From positions 1 to 46,141 of the forward strand of contig JAGOME010000035.1 of NCBI GenBank assembly GCA_017993715.1: 46,141 nt of DNA. Reading direction: 5' to 3'. Below, in pieces: positions 1 through 9,247 of this stretch. Source of the stretch: Phycicoccus sp. (GTDB lineage: Bacteria > Actinomycetota > Actinomycetes > Actinomycetales > Dermatophilaceae). How positions within the stretch are numbered: the first letter of the stretch is position 1; each line of letters opens with the position of its first letter. The position numbers and the translations under genes are program-made. The notes below the pieces were generated by a model. The model was not told the origin of the DNA and did not search any database. It worked only from the letters and a program-made list of their open reading frames with translations.

Positions 1-1
1 G

Positions 2-373
2 GCGCAAAAGGTGCGGCGTCTCATCGCCGACGACTTCGCGGCGGCTTTCGAGACCGCCGACGTGCTGGTGTCGCCGACCGCGCCAACGACGGCCTTCAAG
101 CTCGGCGAGAAGATGTCCGACCCGCTGTCCATGTACATCCAGGACATCGCGACCATCCCGGCGAACCTCGCCGGGGTGCCTGGGCTCTCGCTGCCCAGCG
201 GCCTGGCCGACGAGGACGGGCTCCCCGCGGGGTTCCAGATCCTCGCTCCCGCGACCAAGGACGAGCGGATGTATGCCGTCGCCGCGGCCCTCGAGGCTCG
301 GCTGCACGCCGCCTGGGGGTCCACCCTGCTCGCCAACGCTCCGACCCTCGGCACGACGACCAAGGAGGCCTGA
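2..373 (+). CDS. gatA: Asp/Glu-tRNA(Asn/Gln) amidotransferase subunit A, C-terminal part
   Basis: This is the last 123 residues of GatA, cut by the left window edge; the reading frame is open to base 2 and ends in TGA at 371-373. GatA is the amidase of the GatCAB complex, which releases ammonia from glutamine so that mischarged Glu-tRNA(Gln) or Asp-tRNA(Asn) can be amidated in the cytoplasm. The visible part carries family-typical C-terminal segments: [10 protein letters not shown], then [21 protein letters not shown], then GFQILAP. The Ser-Ser-Lys catalytic part lies outside the window. The stop is 2 bases from gatB, and the gatB ribosome binding site AAGGAGG lies inside the end of this gene, so the two are cotranscribed and probably translationally coupled. 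Confidence 0.95.
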   Translation, partial: AQKVRRLIADDFAAAFETADVLVSPTAPTTAFKLGEKMSDPLSMYIQDIATIPANLAGVPGLSLPSGLADEDGLPAGFQILAPATKDERMYAVAAALEARLHAAWGSTLLANAPTLGTTTKEA

Positions 374-375
374 CG

Positions 376-1899
376 ATGGCGACGACGACGGACGCGGTGC
401 TGTCCTACGACGAGGTGCTCGCGGCATTCGACCCGGTCATGGGCCTGGAGGTGCACGTCGAGCTCGGCACGGCGACCAAGATGTTCTGTGGGTGCGCGAC
501 GACGTTCGGCGCCGAGCCCAACACCCAGGTATGCCCCGTGTGCCTCGGCCTGCCGGGATCGCTCCCGGTCGTCAACGCGATCGGGGTCGAGTCGGCCATC
601 CGGATCGGGCTCGCCCTGAACTGTGAGATCGCACCGTGGTGTCGGTTTGCCCGCAAGAACTACTTCTATCCGGACATGCCCAAGAACTTCCAGACCTCGC
701 AGTACGACGAGCCGATCGCCTTCGGGGGCTGGCTGGACGTGGAGCTCGAGGACGGCTCGACGTTCCGGGTCGAGATCGAGCGGGCCCACATGGAGGAGGA
801 CACCGGCAAGTCGCTGCACGTCGGCGGCGCGACCGGCCGGATCCATGGCGCGACCCATTCGCTCGTCGACTACAACCGGGCTGGCATTCCGCTCATCGAG
901 ATCGTCACCAAGCCGATCGTCGGGGCAGGGGAGCGGGCGCCGGAGATTGCCAAGGCCTACGTGGCGACCCTGCGGGACCTGCTCAAGGCACTCGGGGTGT
1001 CCGACGTCAAGATGGAGCAGGGCTCGATGCGCTGCGACGTCAATCTCTCGCTCATGGCCCACGGCGCCGAGGAGTTCGGCACCCGCTCGGAGACCAAGAA
1101 CGTAAACTCCCTGCGCTCGGTCGAGCGGGCCGTGCGCTACGAGATGTGCCGGCACGCCGCGGTGCTGACGGCGGGCGACTCTATCGTGCAGGAGACCCGG
1201 CACTGGCATGAGGACACCGGGATCACCACGGCCGGGCGGGTCAAGTCCGATGCCGAGGACTACCGCTACTTCCCCGAGCCCGACCTCGTGCCGATCGCTC
1301 CTGCGGCCTCCTGGGTCGAGGAGCTGCGGGCGACCTTGCCCGAGCCGCCCGCTGCGCGCCGTCGCCGACTCCAGGGGGAGTGGGGCTACTCGGACCTGGA
1401 GATGCGCGATGTCATCAACGCCTCTCTGGTGGACCTCATCTCCGACACCGTGGCGTTGGGGGCCACCCCCTCGGGGGCCCGCAAGTGGTGGTCAGGAGAG
1501 ATCGCCCGGCGCGCGAATGCCGCGGGGGCCGACGTGCCCACGTATGCCGCCTCGCTCTCCGTTGGTCCAGACCAGGTCGTCGAGCTTGAGTCGCTGGTGA
1601 CCAGTGGCCGCCTCAACGACTCGATGGCGCGTCAGGTCTGGGAGGGCGTCCTGGACGGTGAGGGCACCCCGACCGCTGTCGCCGACGCCCGTGGGCTGGC
1701 GCTGTCCCAGGACTCCGGTGAGCTCGAGGCCGCCGTGGCCAAGGTCATCGAGGCCAACCCGGAGGTCGCGGACAAGATCCGCGACGGCAAGCTCCAGGCC
1801 GCCGGTGCGCTCATCGGTCAGGTCATGAAGGAGATGCGCGGTCAGGCCGACGCGGCCAAGGCGCGCGAGCTCATTCTTGCTGCGCTGGGCCAGTCCTGA
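376..1899 (+). CDS. gatB: Asp/Glu-tRNA(Asn/Gln) amidotransferase subunit B
   Basis: The 507-residue product is full length for GatB, the subunit that binds the mischarged tRNA and activates the glutamyl or aspartyl side chain with ATP before GatA supplies ammonia. Seen in the sequence: MGLEVHVEL at residues 22-30, the zinc-site cysteines C38, C40, C53 and C56 (MFCGC and CPVCLGLPG), the kinase-like core with [14 protein letters not shown] and FPEPDL, and a YqeY-type tRNA-binding tail ([20 protein letters not shown]). The ATG at 376 has AAGGAGG about 7 bases upstream. The gene ends 125 bases before a convergent gene, with a nested hairpin between them. Confidence 0.97.
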   Translation: MATTTDAVLSYDEVLAAFDPVMGLEVHVELGTATKMFCGCATTFGAEPNTQVCPVCLGLPGSLPVVNAIGVESAIRIGLALNCEIAPWCRFARKNYFYPDMPKNFQTSQYDEPIAFGGWLDVELEDGSTFRVEIERAHMEEDTGKSLHVGGATGRIHGATHSLVDYNRAGIPLIEIVTKPIVGAGERAPEIAKAYVATLRDLLKALGVSDVKMEQGSMRCDVNLSLMAHGAEEFGTRSETKNVNSLRSVERAVRYEMCRHAAVLTAGDSIVQETRHWHEDTGITTAGRVKSDAEDYRYFPEPDLVPIAPAASWVEELRATLPEPPAARRRRLQGEWGYSDLEMRDVINASLVDLISDTVALGATPSGARKWWSGEIARRANAAGADVPTYAASLSVGPDQVVELESLVTSGRLNDSMARQVWEGVLDGEGTPTAVADARGLALSQDSGELEAAVAKVIEANPEVADKIRDGKLQAAGALIGQVMKEMRGQADAAKARELILAALGQS

Positions 1900-1932
1900 C
1901 CTTGAGGTTTCGCCTCATCTGGTGAGCCGCCA

Positions 1933-1978
1933 GGTTCGGGGTGGGTACCGGCGCTGTGCGCCGCGACCTCCCCGAACC
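1933..1978. terminator. nested hairpin between convergent genes, probable bidirectional terminator
   Basis: GGTTCGGGG at 1933-1941 pairs with CCCCGAACC at 1970-1978, and a perfect inner hairpin CGGCGC-TGT-GCGCCG lies at 1949-1963. It sits between the stops of gatB (plus strand) and the DUF3422 gene (minus strand). There is no clear T-run, as is common in high-GC actinobacteria, so the role is inferred from position and symmetry. Confidence 0.6.
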
Positions 1979-2024
1979 GATCGACGAGCGATGGGGCACC
2001 GATCAACGCGCCATGCGGTACCGA

Positions 2025-3302
2025 TCAATGAGTGATGCGGCCTCGGGCCCAGCGCAGCCCAAGCCAGGTGGCCAGGACCACGAGCGGGATCGCGGCCGCC
2101 ATGAGCACGCTCTTGTCGATGCCGGAGGACTTGGCGACCGGGGCCAAAAGGTAGCCCAGGAGCCCCACGGCGTAGTAGCTGATGGCGACCACCGACAGTC
2201 CCTCGACGGTGTGCTGGAGGCGCAGTTGGACCTCGGCCCGGGTGTCCATGCTGTGCAGCAGTGCGGCATTCTGGGCCTGCTGAGCGACCTCGACGCGAGT
2301 GCGGAGCAAATCACCGGCCCGGCTGGCCCGTTCGAGCATCCGGTCCAGACGGGCCTGGGTCGATGAGGCGGTGCGGATCGCCGGGGCGTATCGGCGCGCC
2401 AGGAACTCACGCAGAGTCAACCGGCCGAGGAACCGCTCGCCGCCGATCTCGCTGAGGCGGCTCTCGACGATGGCGGCATACGCCCCGGTCGCGCCGAACC
2501 GGAAGTCGTGCGCCATCGCCAGCGCCTCGAGCTCGGCGGTCACGGTCAACAGGTCGTGCAGCACGTCGGCGTCGGGGCGCGCCTCGTCCTGCAGCTCGGC
2601 CACGAGCTCGACGAGTTGGGGATCGATCGCGTTGAGTCGGGCTCCGAGCGCGCGCGCTCGGTCAAAGCCCAGCATGGCCAGGCCCCGATACGTCTCCAGG
2701 TCCAGCACCCGCTGGACGGTCCGCCCGATCCGTCCGGGGCCCACCTGCGGGCCGGCCAGCAGGACGAACCGCGTCCAGCCCTGCGCATCGGCAGTGAAGT
2801 CGGTGGCCAACACACTGGTGCCATCAAGGATACGTTGGGCGACAAGGCGGTCGGCGTGCAGCATGGTCGTGAGCAGGTCGATGACCGCCGCCTCATCTGC
2901 GGGCAGCGGCAGGACGTCGACAATGACGGCGGCGGTCCGGCGAGCAGGTCCGCTCGTCACCCAGTCCGGCGGGAAGACACGGTCGGCGTCGATGCCTGCG
3001 TCGGCGCTGAGCGCGGCGTCGGGGGTCGAGTACGCGAGGTACGTCGCGACCTCCGTGTGGCTGTCATGGCGCACGGCGAACCCGCGGCCGTGGAGTTCGC
3101 CTGACGGCTGGGCCGACAGCTCGGCTGCCAGGGCCAGGTCTGCGCGGTGGTGGGCCTCCTGGCCCCGGTCCCTGGTCGCGGCGTCCTGCGCCACCTTGAG
3201 GGCGAGGTAGATGGCCCGGCTCGGCACGCCCATCCGCGGCGCGGGGCGGGCATGCAGCTCGTCGAGCATCGCCGTGCGCCGCGCGTGGTCGAGGTCGGAC
3301 AT
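2025..3302 (-). CDS. DUF3422 family protein with two C-terminal membrane segments
   Basis: The 425-residue product matches what is known of DUF3422 proteins, conserved but of unknown function. Seen: an N-terminal LHARP motif at residues 16-20, a long soluble alpha-rich middle, and two hydrophobic stretches near the C-terminus (about 371-390 around YYAVGLLGYLLAP and 398-418 around LMAAAIPLVVLATWLGL) separated by a short hydrophilic link. It is therefore probably a cytoplasmic domain tethered to the membrane. The upstream minus strand reads TACCGT, six bases, then ATG, with no Shine-Dalgarno sequence, which suggests a leaderless mRNA. It is the last of a run of minus-strand genes and is separated by 172 bases from the PLP protein gene, so it probably has its own promoter. 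Confidence 0.8.
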   Translation of the reverse strand: MSDLDHARRTAMLDELHARPAPRMGVPSRAIYLALKVAQDAATRDRGQEAHHRADLALAAELSAQPSGELHGRGFAVRHDSHTEVATYLAYSTPDAALSADAGIDADRVFPPDWVTSGPARRTAAVIVDVLPLPADEAAVIDLLTTMLHADRLVAQRILDGTSVLATDFTADAQGWTRFVLLAGPQVGPGRIGRTVQRVLDLETYRGLAMLGFDRARALGARLNAIDPQLVELVAELQDEARPDADVLHDLLTVTAELEALAMAHDFRFGATGAYAAIVESRLSEIGGERFLGRLTLREFLARRYAPAIRTASSTQARLDRMLERASRAGDLLRTRVEVAQQAQNAALLHSMDTRAEVQLRLQHTVEGLSVVAISYYAVGLLGYLLAPVAKSSGIDKSVLMAAAIPLVVLATWLGLRWARGRITH

Positions 3303-3421
3303 GCCCGTACGGTAGTGGCGGCCGGGCGATCGTTGCTCACCGGCCTGGGTGACGGACCGGGTGAGTCATCGCCGAGGGGCGGGGCTGCGGCCTTGGTCCC
3401 ACTCTCGTCGCAGGAGATCCG

Positions 3422-3439
3422 CGAGGTCGCAGGACCTCG
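3422..3439. terminator. short perfect hairpin after the PLP-protein gene
   Basis: CGAGGTC-GCAG-GACCTCG forms a 7-bp stem with a 4-base loop, 36 bases past the minus-strand stop at 3475. There is no T-run. It is a possible terminator in the 172-base gap before the DUF3422 gene. Confidence 0.3.
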
Positions 3440-3474
3440 TGCGACCGCTGGGAGGTTCTGCGACCCGCGTGGGA

Positions 3475-4713
3475 CTAGAGGAAGGCGAGCCCCTCGCCAC
3501 GATAGGTGGGCACGGTCGCGACCACCCGCCCACCCTCGACGAGGTGCAGTTCGTTGACCCGCTCGCACAGCTCGCCGGCCTTGGCGTGGCGGAACCAGAC
3601 CCGGTCGCCGACCTGGAGGGCACCGCCGCCGGTCAGCGGCGTCTGGGCCTCGCCCGCGCCTTCAAGGTCGGTCAGCGCCAAACCCGCCGGCCAGACCGGG
3701 GTGGGCAACTTCTCGGGGCCGGCCGTGCCGCTGGCGACCCACCCACCGCCGAGAACCGTGGCCAGGTCCGGGGCCGGGCGCCGCACGACCGAGGTGACAA
3801 AGAATGCCGCGGGCGTCGCCCGGAATCGCCGGTAACCATCGAACAGGGTCGGGCAGTACAGCCCTGATCCCGCGGCAACCTCGGTCACCGCGTCCTCGGC
3901 GGCGGTTTCAGCCACGCTCCCCGTGCCGCCGCCGTTGACGAACTCTAGATCGGCGATAGCCCGCAGGGCCGCGACCGCCTCGGCTCGGCGCTGCGCGAGC
4001 TCCCTGCGGGAGCGGGACTGCATCGCCCGCACGAGCAGCTTGTTGGCGGCCGAACCGGCATCGTCACCCACTCCGGCGATCTGGCCCTCGTAGGCCATCA
4101 TCCCGACGAGCCGGAGTGGTGGACGTCTGGCGATCTCGCGCGCGAACGCCATGGCTTCCTGCGGCGAATGCAGCGGCGACCGGCGTGGGCCGAGGTGCAC
4201 CCTCCCGTCGAGGAGCCGCAGCGAGGCATCGAGGTCGAGGCAGACGCGGATCGGCGGACCGTCGGGCACGGCGGCATTCTCGATCAGGTCCAGGTGCTCG
4301 GGCGCGTCGACCATGAGCGTAATCCGCTGGGCCAGAACTGGATCACTGGCCAACGTCATGAGCGACCGTCGATCCGTCGTCGGGTAGCCGACGACGACGT
4401 CCTGGCAGCTCCGGGCAAGGAGCAGCGCCTCCGGCAGAGTCAGCGCGAGGATGCCGGCAAAGCCATCGAGATCGAGCACCGCCGTCGTGATCGCTAGGCA
4501 GCGCACGGACTTCGAGGCCACGCGCACGGGCTTGCCGGCCGCGCGCCGGACGAGCGCATCGGCATTGCTGCGCAGCGCGCCGACATCAATGACCGCAAAG
4601 GGCGGCTCCAGATCAGCCGTCGCCTCATCGAGGACCGCGAAGTCCACCCTGGACGTCGGCGTGACCTCGTGCAGGGAGAACGCCGGCGCCGACGCGCTAT
4701 CGGACACGCTCAT
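3475..4713 (-). CDS. PLP-dependent alanine racemase-fold protein (amino acid deaminase/aldolase type)
   Basis: The 412-residue protein belongs to the fold-type III PLP family that includes D-serine deaminases, D-threonine aldolases and alanine racemase N-terminal domains. The predicted Schiff-base lysine is K68 in RVASKSVRC, after the strand PPFAVIDVGALRSNADAL. The middle is a TIM-barrel (VCLDLDASLRLL, LVGMMAYEGQIAG, FVNGGGTGS), and the C-terminal beta domain ends with GDRVWFRHAKAGELCERVNELHLV, typical of D-threonine aldolase-like metal-binding tails. The frame is open to 4794, but the ATG at 4713 overlaps the upstream stop as ATGA, which implies translational coupling to the FAD oxidase. The substrate is unknown; a D- or beta-hydroxy amino acid is an inference. 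Confidence 0.8.
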   Translation of the reverse strand: MSVSDSASAPAFSLHEVTPTSRVDFAVLDEATADLEPPFAVIDVGALRSNADALVRRAAGKPVRVASKSVRCLAITTAVLDLDGFAGILALTLPEALLLARSCQDVVVGYPTTDRRSLMTLASDPVLAQRITLMVDAPEHLDLIENAAVPDGPPIRVCLDLDASLRLLDGRVHLGPRRSPLHSPQEAMAFAREIARRPPLRLVGMMAYEGQIAGVGDDAGSAANKLLVRAMQSRSRRELAQRRAEAVAALRAIADLEFVNGGGTGSVAETAAEDAVTEVAAGSGLYCPTLFDGYRRFRATPAAFFVTSVVRRPAPDLATVLGGGWVASGTAGPEKLPTPVWPAGLALTDLEGAGEAQTPLTGGGALQVGDRVWFRHAKAGELCERVNELHLVEGGRVVATVPTYRGEGLAFL

Positions 4714-5984
4714 CCAAAGATCCGCTCGATGTGCACGTTGGCAAAGACGCCCTGCGGGTCGAGCCGGCAGCGCACCTCCTGGAAGGCAGCCCATTCGGGG
4801 TACAGCTCGCTCAGGGCCGCGGCATCCAGCGTGTGCCGCTTGCCCCAGTGGGGGCGCGCGCCGTATTCGGCGGCGACGACTCGAACGCTGTCGAAAAAGT
4901 CCTCCCAGGGCATCCCCTGGTACATGTGGAACGCCAGGTAGGCCGTGTCCCGGTCAAAGGACGGGCTCAGCATCGACTGGGTATCGGCGGCGGTGAAGCG
5001 CACCTCGATGGGGAAGTTCACGTCATACCGCGACGCGATGAGCGTGAGCATCCGTTGCAGGACCTCGGAGCAGGCCTCGCGGGGAAAGGCCCACTCCGTC
5101 TCGGTGAAGCGCACCAGGCGGGGGCTGGAGAACACTCGATGCCCCACATTGACCTTGTCCGACGAGCCCGCCAATGCGGTGACGAGGCGATTGAGGCGCG
5201 GAATGGACCCGGGGAACCGGCGCCCGGCCCGGCACACGACATCCAGGACGCGGTTCTCGAGGATGACCTCCTCGAGGTAGGCGCGGCGCTCGCTGCCGGC
5301 GCGCACCGGCTCCTGGGTCCGGTTCAGCGTCTTGGTCAGGGCGTCTCGTGCATGCGGGAAGACGAAGAACTCAACGTGGTCGTGGCGCTGCACCCGCTCG
5401 TCGAGCTCCTCGAGCACCTGCGCCAGTGGCTCACGGGCCCGGCGTTCGTGGAGGTGAAAGGACGGCACCGTCCGCAGGGTGTATGCCGTCACCACACCCA
5501 GCGCGCCCACGCTGACCCGCCCGGCCCGCAGGTCGTTGTCGCGCAACTCGATCACCGATCCGTCCGCGGCCACGATTTCCATGGACTCCACGAGGGTGGC
5601 GAGATTGCCGAACCGGGCACCCGTGCCATGGGTGGCGGTCGAGATCGCCCCCGCGACGCTTTGGACGTTGATGTCGCCGAGGTTGGGCAGCGCGAGGCCG
5701 TGCTCATCGAGCAGGGCATTGAGCTCAACGAGTCGGGTGCCCGCGGCGACGCGGACCAGGCCTCGCTCGCGGTCGACGGCGTGCAGCCCGGTCAACCCGT
5801 CGAGGCTGATCAGGGTGCCGGTCGTCGTGACGTTGTCGCCGAAGGCGTGACCGCCGCCGACGACCCGCACGACCTGGCCTCGCTCTGCCGCCGCGATGAC
5901 GGCCGACGACACCTCCTGGACGGTCCGCGGGTTGGCGCGGTGCGCGGGGGTACAGGTCTGGTCGCCGGTCCAGTTACGCCACAT
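4710..5984 (-). CDS. FAD-binding oxidoreductase, D-arabinono-1,4-lactone oxidase/alditol oxidase type
   Basis: The 424-residue protein is a full-length VAO-family flavoprotein. Seen: the N-terminal WRNWTGDQ, the FAD-binding loop GGGHAFGD at 43-50 (H46 aligns with the histidine that links FAD covalently in this family), ATHGTG at 117-122, and the C-terminal HWGK at 379-382 that marks aldonolactone and alditol oxidases. Such enzymes oxidise sugar lactones or polyols with oxygen or another acceptor. The ATG at 5984 has AAGGAG upstream. The gene overlaps the PLP protein gene by ATGA. A physiological substrate cannot be named from sequence, and a joint role with the PLP protein is only suggested by the overlap. 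Confidence 0.85.
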   Translation of the reverse strand: MWRNWTGDQTCTPAHRANPRTVQEVSSAVIAAAERGQVVRVVGGGHAFGDNVTTTGTLISLDGLTGLHAVDRERGLVRVAAGTRLVELNALLDEHGLALPNLGDINVQSVAGAISTATHGTGARFGNLATLVESMEIVAADGSVIELRDNDLRAGRVSVGALGVVTAYTLRTVPSFHLHERRAREPLAQVLEELDERVQRHDHVEFFVFPHARDALTKTLNRTQEPVRAGSERRAYLEEVILENRVLDVVCRAGRRFPGSIPRLNRLVTALAGSSDKVNVGHRVFSSPRLVRFTETEWAFPREACSEVLQRMLTLIASRYDVNFPIEVRFTAADTQSMLSPSFDRDTAYLAFHMYQGMPWEDFFDSVRVVAAEYGARPHWGKRHTLDAAALSELYPEWAAFQEVRCRLDPQGVFANVHIERIFG

Positions 5985-6035
5985 GGGTGCTCCTTGCCCA
6001 GGGGTGGGTGCGGCGAGCGGACCGCAGGAGGGGGT

Positions 6036-6094
6036 CGAGACGACGCGACACGCGGACCGGGTCCGAAGGACCGTCCGCGTGTCGCGTCATCTCG
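6036..6094. repeat. 58-base hairpin element, copy 1 (terminator-like)
   Basis: Arms at 6036-6057 and 6073-6094 pair over 22 bases with one mismatch. The stem continues as GGTCC-GAA-GGACC at 6060-6072 after two unpaired bases. A near-identical element is at 27231-27288. It lies 17 bases beyond the minus-strand stop of the aldehyde dehydrogenase gene and before the FAD oxidase start, so it is placed as a terminator would be, but no T-run follows on either side. Confidence 0.75.
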
Positions 6095-6111
6095 TCAAGG
6101 GGAGGAGGGGG

Positions 6112-7485
6112 TCAGCTGGTCGGAGCGCTGCGGATGAGCTTCTTGTTGACGAACTCGTCCGCACCCATCAGACCCAGCTCCCGCGACGTGCCCGAGCGCT
6201 TGACCCCGCCAAAGGGCAGCTCCGGGCTGTCGGCGCCGACGAGGTTGACGTAGACCATGCCGGCGTCGATCTGGTCGGCAACCCGGTTGGCCTGCACAGG
6301 GTCGGTGGTGAACAGGTAGGAACCAAGCCCGAATGACGTGGCGTTGGCCAGCTCGACGGCCTCCTCCTCGCTGCCCACCTTGAAGACCATGGCGACCGGG
6401 CCGAAGAACTCCTCGCCGTAGGCATCCATGTCGGGGGTGACCCCCGTCAGGACCGTGCCGGGGAAGAAGTTGCGGTCCCGCTTGCCCCCGACCAGGAGGG
6501 TGGCCCCCTGCGAGACAGCACGGTCGACCTGCTCCTGGAGCCGGTCGGCCGCCGCCTCGCTGGACAGTGGTCCCAGGACGGTGTCCGCCTCGAAGGGATC
6601 GCCGACCTTGGCCGCACCCACGGCGGCCGTGAACTTCTCCAGGAACGCGTCATAGAGGTCGTCGGCGACGAGGAAGCGCTTGGCGGCGTTGCAGGCCTGG
6701 CCGGTGTTGTCCAGGCGAGCCATGGCGGCCGCCTCGACCGTGGCATCGAGGTCGTCGGTCGAGAGCAGGATGAAGGGGTCGGAGCCACCGAGCTCGAGGG
6801 CGACCTTCTTGAGGTTGCGGCCGGCGATCTCGGCGACGGCGGCGCCCGCGCGCTCGGACCCAGTCACCGACACGCCCTGGACCCGAGGGTCGGCCACGAT
6901 CGAGGCGGCCTGCTCGTGCGAGGCGTAGATGTTGACGTAGGCCCCAGTCGGGAAGCCGGCGTCGCGGTAGATGTCGGCGATCGCCGCCGCCGACTCGGGG
7001 CATTGCAGCGCGTGCTTGAGGATGATCGTGTTGCCCTGGATCAGGTTGGGTGCGGCGAACCGGGCCACCTGGTAGTAGGGGAAGTTCCAGGGCATGATCC
7101 CGAGCAGCGGTCCGAGGGGTGCCTTGCGCATGACCGCGGTGCCCTCGCCGAGGATGTTCTCGATGGTCTGGTCAGCGGTGATCTGCTCGGCGTTGTCCGC
7201 GTAGAAGTCCATGATGTCGGCCGAGAAGTCGACCTCGCCCAGCGCCGCCTCACGCGGCTTGCCCATTTCGCGCACGATGATGTCGGCGAGGGTCTCGCGC
7301 TGGTCGCGGTGCAACTGAGCGGCGCGGCGCAGGTAGGTGGCGCGCTCCAGCACTGGCAGACGCGACCAATCACGGTATGCCGCCGTCGCCGCCGCGACGG
7401 CTTCCTCGACCTGCGCGTCGGTGGAGGTCTCGAAGGTTCGTAGGGTCTCGCCCGTGGCGGGGTTGACGACGGCGAACTCGGTCAT
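6112..7485 (-). CDS. NAD(P)-dependent succinate-semialdehyde dehydrogenase family protein
   Basis: The 457-residue product is an aldehyde dehydrogenase of the succinate-semialdehyde group. Seen: PWNFPYYQV, the cofactor lysine K157 in ILKHA, VSVTGSERAG, the general base E231 in LELGGSDPF, and the nucleophile C265 in NTGQACNAAKRF. The ELGGSDPF/NAAKRF pairing is typical of GabD1/YneI-type enzymes. These oxidise succinate semialdehyde to succinate, feeding the TCA cycle. The frame is open to 7686, but the ATG at 7485 has AAGGAG 6 bases upstream and starts at the conserved FAVVNPATGE. It follows the urease-like alpha gene by 67 bases and may be read through from that operon; whether it acts in the same pathway is unknown. 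Confidence 0.88.
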   Translation of the reverse strand: MTEFAVVNPATGETLRTFETSTDAQVEEAVAAATAAYRDWSRLPVLERATYLRRAAQLHRDQRETLADIIVREMGKPREAALGEVDFSADIMDFYADNAEQITADQTIENILGEGTAVMRKAPLGPLLGIMPWNFPYYQVARFAAPNLIQGNTIILKHALQCPESAAAIADIYRDAGFPTGAYVNIYASHEQAASIVADPRVQGVSVTGSERAGAAVAEIAGRNLKKVALELGGSDPFILLSTDDLDATVEAAAMARLDNTGQACNAAKRFLVADDLYDAFLEKFTAAVGAAKVGDPFEADTVLGPLSSEAAADRLQEQVDRAVSQGATLLVGGKRDRNFFPGTVLTGVTPDMDAYGEEFFGPVAMVFKVGSEEEAVELANATSFGLGSYLFTTDPVQANRVADQIDAGMVYVNLVGADSPELPFGGVKRSGTSRELGLMGADEFVNKKLIRSAPTS

Positions 7486-7552
7486 GGTGCTCCTTGCTTT
7501 CACGAATGGGTGTGGCCGCGGGTGCGGTCGCAGGTGTGTGGGACAAGCATGC

Positions 7553-9247
7553 TCATAGAAGGTAGAGCCGCGACAAGGGGACTCGCTCAGCTGGGGTAGC
7601 GGTGAGCTCGACCCCGTCGAGGGTGACCCGGGCCCCATCGATGTCGACCACCACCTCTCCGGTGGTGGTGTTGCGCACCATGTCACTCAGTCCGATGCCT
7701 CGGCAACCGGCGACGGCCACCCGGCGGCGGGAGGTCGGGAGCCGGTCATGGCCGCAGTCGCTGGCTGACCTGGAGACGAACGCCACGGCGAGGTCCGCGG
7801 GGGCGCCCCCGTGCCCGCCGAACTGAGGTCCATACACCAACGGCTCGGCCACATCGACGGTCGCGTTGGGGTCGCCGGTGATGCCCCAGGCCGGGAACCC
7901 CGCCTTGATGACCTGGCGGGGTTTGATCCCGAAGTAGGCCGGCTCCCAGAGGACGATGTCCGCCAGTTTCCCTTGCGACAGAGACCCGATCTCGTGGGCC
8001 ATCCCGTGGGCGATCGCCGGGTTGATGGTGAGCTTGGCCAGGTAGCGCAGGACGCGCTCATTGTCGTCGTCGGCCGGGTCGACCTCTCCGGTGGCGACGA
8101 GCCGCGCCTTCATGACAGCGGCCGTCGCGAAGGTCCGCGACACGGTCTCGCCCACCCGGCCCATTCCTTGCGCGTCGGACGACATGAGCGGGATGACGCC
8201 GCGATCATGCAAGACGTCCTCGGCGGCCATCGTCGCGGCCCGGATGCGCTCGGCGGCGAGCAGTCGATCCCAGGGCTGCTCCGGGTTGAGCCCGTGGGCA
8301 AGCACGATCATCGCCTGGTGTTCGGCGACGGCGTCGCGGCCGAAGGGCATGGTCGGGTTGGTGGAGGAGCCGATCACATTCGGCACGCCCGCCAGGCTGA
8401 GGACGTCGGGGGAGTGGCCCCCACCGCAGCCCTCGACGTGGAAGGCATGGACCGTGCGCGCGTCCAGGACCGCCAAGGTCTCGCGCACGAACATCGACTC
8501 GTTGAGTCCGTCGGTGTGCACCGCGACCTGGACGTCGTGGGCCTCGGCGACCGTCAGGGCGGTGTCCAGCGCCCGCGCATGGGCCCCGAGGTCCTCGTGC
8601 ACCTTGAACCCGCAGACCCCGGCAGAGACCAGCGCCTCGATGTGGGTCTCGGGCCGGGAGGCCGAGCCCCGACCCAGGAAGCCCACGTTGATCGGCCACG
8701 CGTCGACGGCATTCCACGCACGGTGCAGGCCGTAACGGTCGGATACCCCGACCCCCCACATGGGGCCGTACTCCTGGGCGAGGATCGTGGTTACCCCTGC
8801 CGCGAGGCCGGCCTCCATGATGCGTGGGGACAGCAGGTGGACGTGCGTGTCGATGGCGCCGGGCGTCGCGAGCATCCCCTCGGCGTTGATGACAGCGGTC
8901 CCGGTCCCGACGACGACGTCGACGCCGTCGAGGGTGTCCGGGTTGCCCGCACGACCGAAGCCGATGATCCGCCCGTCCCGAATGCCGATGGAGCCCTTGC
9001 GAATGCCCAGGATCGGATCGAGGACGACGACATTGGAGATGACCAGGTCGCAGGTCTGGGAGGGTGGGAGCGCTGCCAGGTGAATGCCGTCGCGCGCCGT
9101 CTTGCCGAAGCCAATGAGGAACTCATCGCCGCGCCGTTGGGCATCGGACTCCACCCGGACCACCAGCCCGGTGTCCCCGAGCACGATCCGGTCACCGACG
9201 GTCGGTCCGTGGTCGGAGGCATAGCGGTCTGGATCGACGACGTTCAT
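7553..9247 (-). CDS. ureC: urease alpha subunit-like amidohydrolase with altered active-site flap
   Basis: The 564-residue protein spans the whole length of UreC, the nickel-bearing catalytic subunit that hydrolyses urea. By hand alignment to Klebsiella UreC the metal ligands are kept: H135 and H137 (DTHVH), carbamylated-lysine equivalent K215 and H217/D219 (FKVHED), H244 (HTDGLNE), H270 (FHVEG) and D358 (SSDAQ). R334 matches R336. The mobile flap differs: MVCHHLDP is replaced by IVLAHGLNP, so the flap cysteine (C319) is alanine 317, while the acid/base His320 is kept as H318. The loop usually reading GGTGPAAGTHAT is AQEYGPMWGVGV at about 157-168. The ATG overlaps the gamma-beta stop as ATGA. 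No ureD/E/F/G lies in this window. It could be a true urease served by accessory genes elsewhere, or a relative acting on another ureide or amide. Confidence 0.85.
   Translation of the reverse strand: MNVVDPDRYASDHGPTVGDRIVLGDTGLVVRVESDAQRRGDEFLIGFGKTARDGIHLAALPPSQTCDLVISNVVVLDPILGIRKGSIGIRDGRIIGFGRAGNPDTLDGVDVVVGTGTAVINAEGMLATPGAIDTHVHLLSPRIMEAGLAAGVTTILAQEYGPMWGVGVSDRYGLHRAWNAVDAWPINVGFLGRGSASRPETHIEALVSAGVCGFKVHEDLGAHARALDTALTVAEAHDVQVAVHTDGLNESMFVRETLAVLDARTVHAFHVEGCGGGHSPDVLSLAGVPNVIGSSTNPTMPFGRDAVAEHQAMIVLAHGLNPEQPWDRLLAAERIRAATMAAEDVLHDRGVIPLMSSDAQGMGRVGETVSRTFATAAVMKARLVATGEVDPADDDNERVLRYLAKLTINPAIAHGMAHEIGSLSQGKLADIVLWEPAYFGIKPRQVIKAGFPAWGITGDPNATVDVAEPLVYGPQFGGHGGAPADLAVAFVSRSASDCGHDRLPTSRRRVAVAGCRGIGLSDMVRNTTTGEVVVDIDGARVTLDGVELTATPAERVPLSRLYLL

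Noticed and set aside
2299-3210. Long plus-strand open frame opposite the DUF3422 gene
   Set aside because: Arg/Ser-rich translation with no domain, no ribosome site; a shadow of the minus-strand gene in GC-rich DNA.
4731-6137. 468-codon plus-strand open frame opposite the FAD oxidase
   Set aside because: Low-complexity His/Gly/Arg-rich product, antisense to a clear flavoprotein, no start signals.
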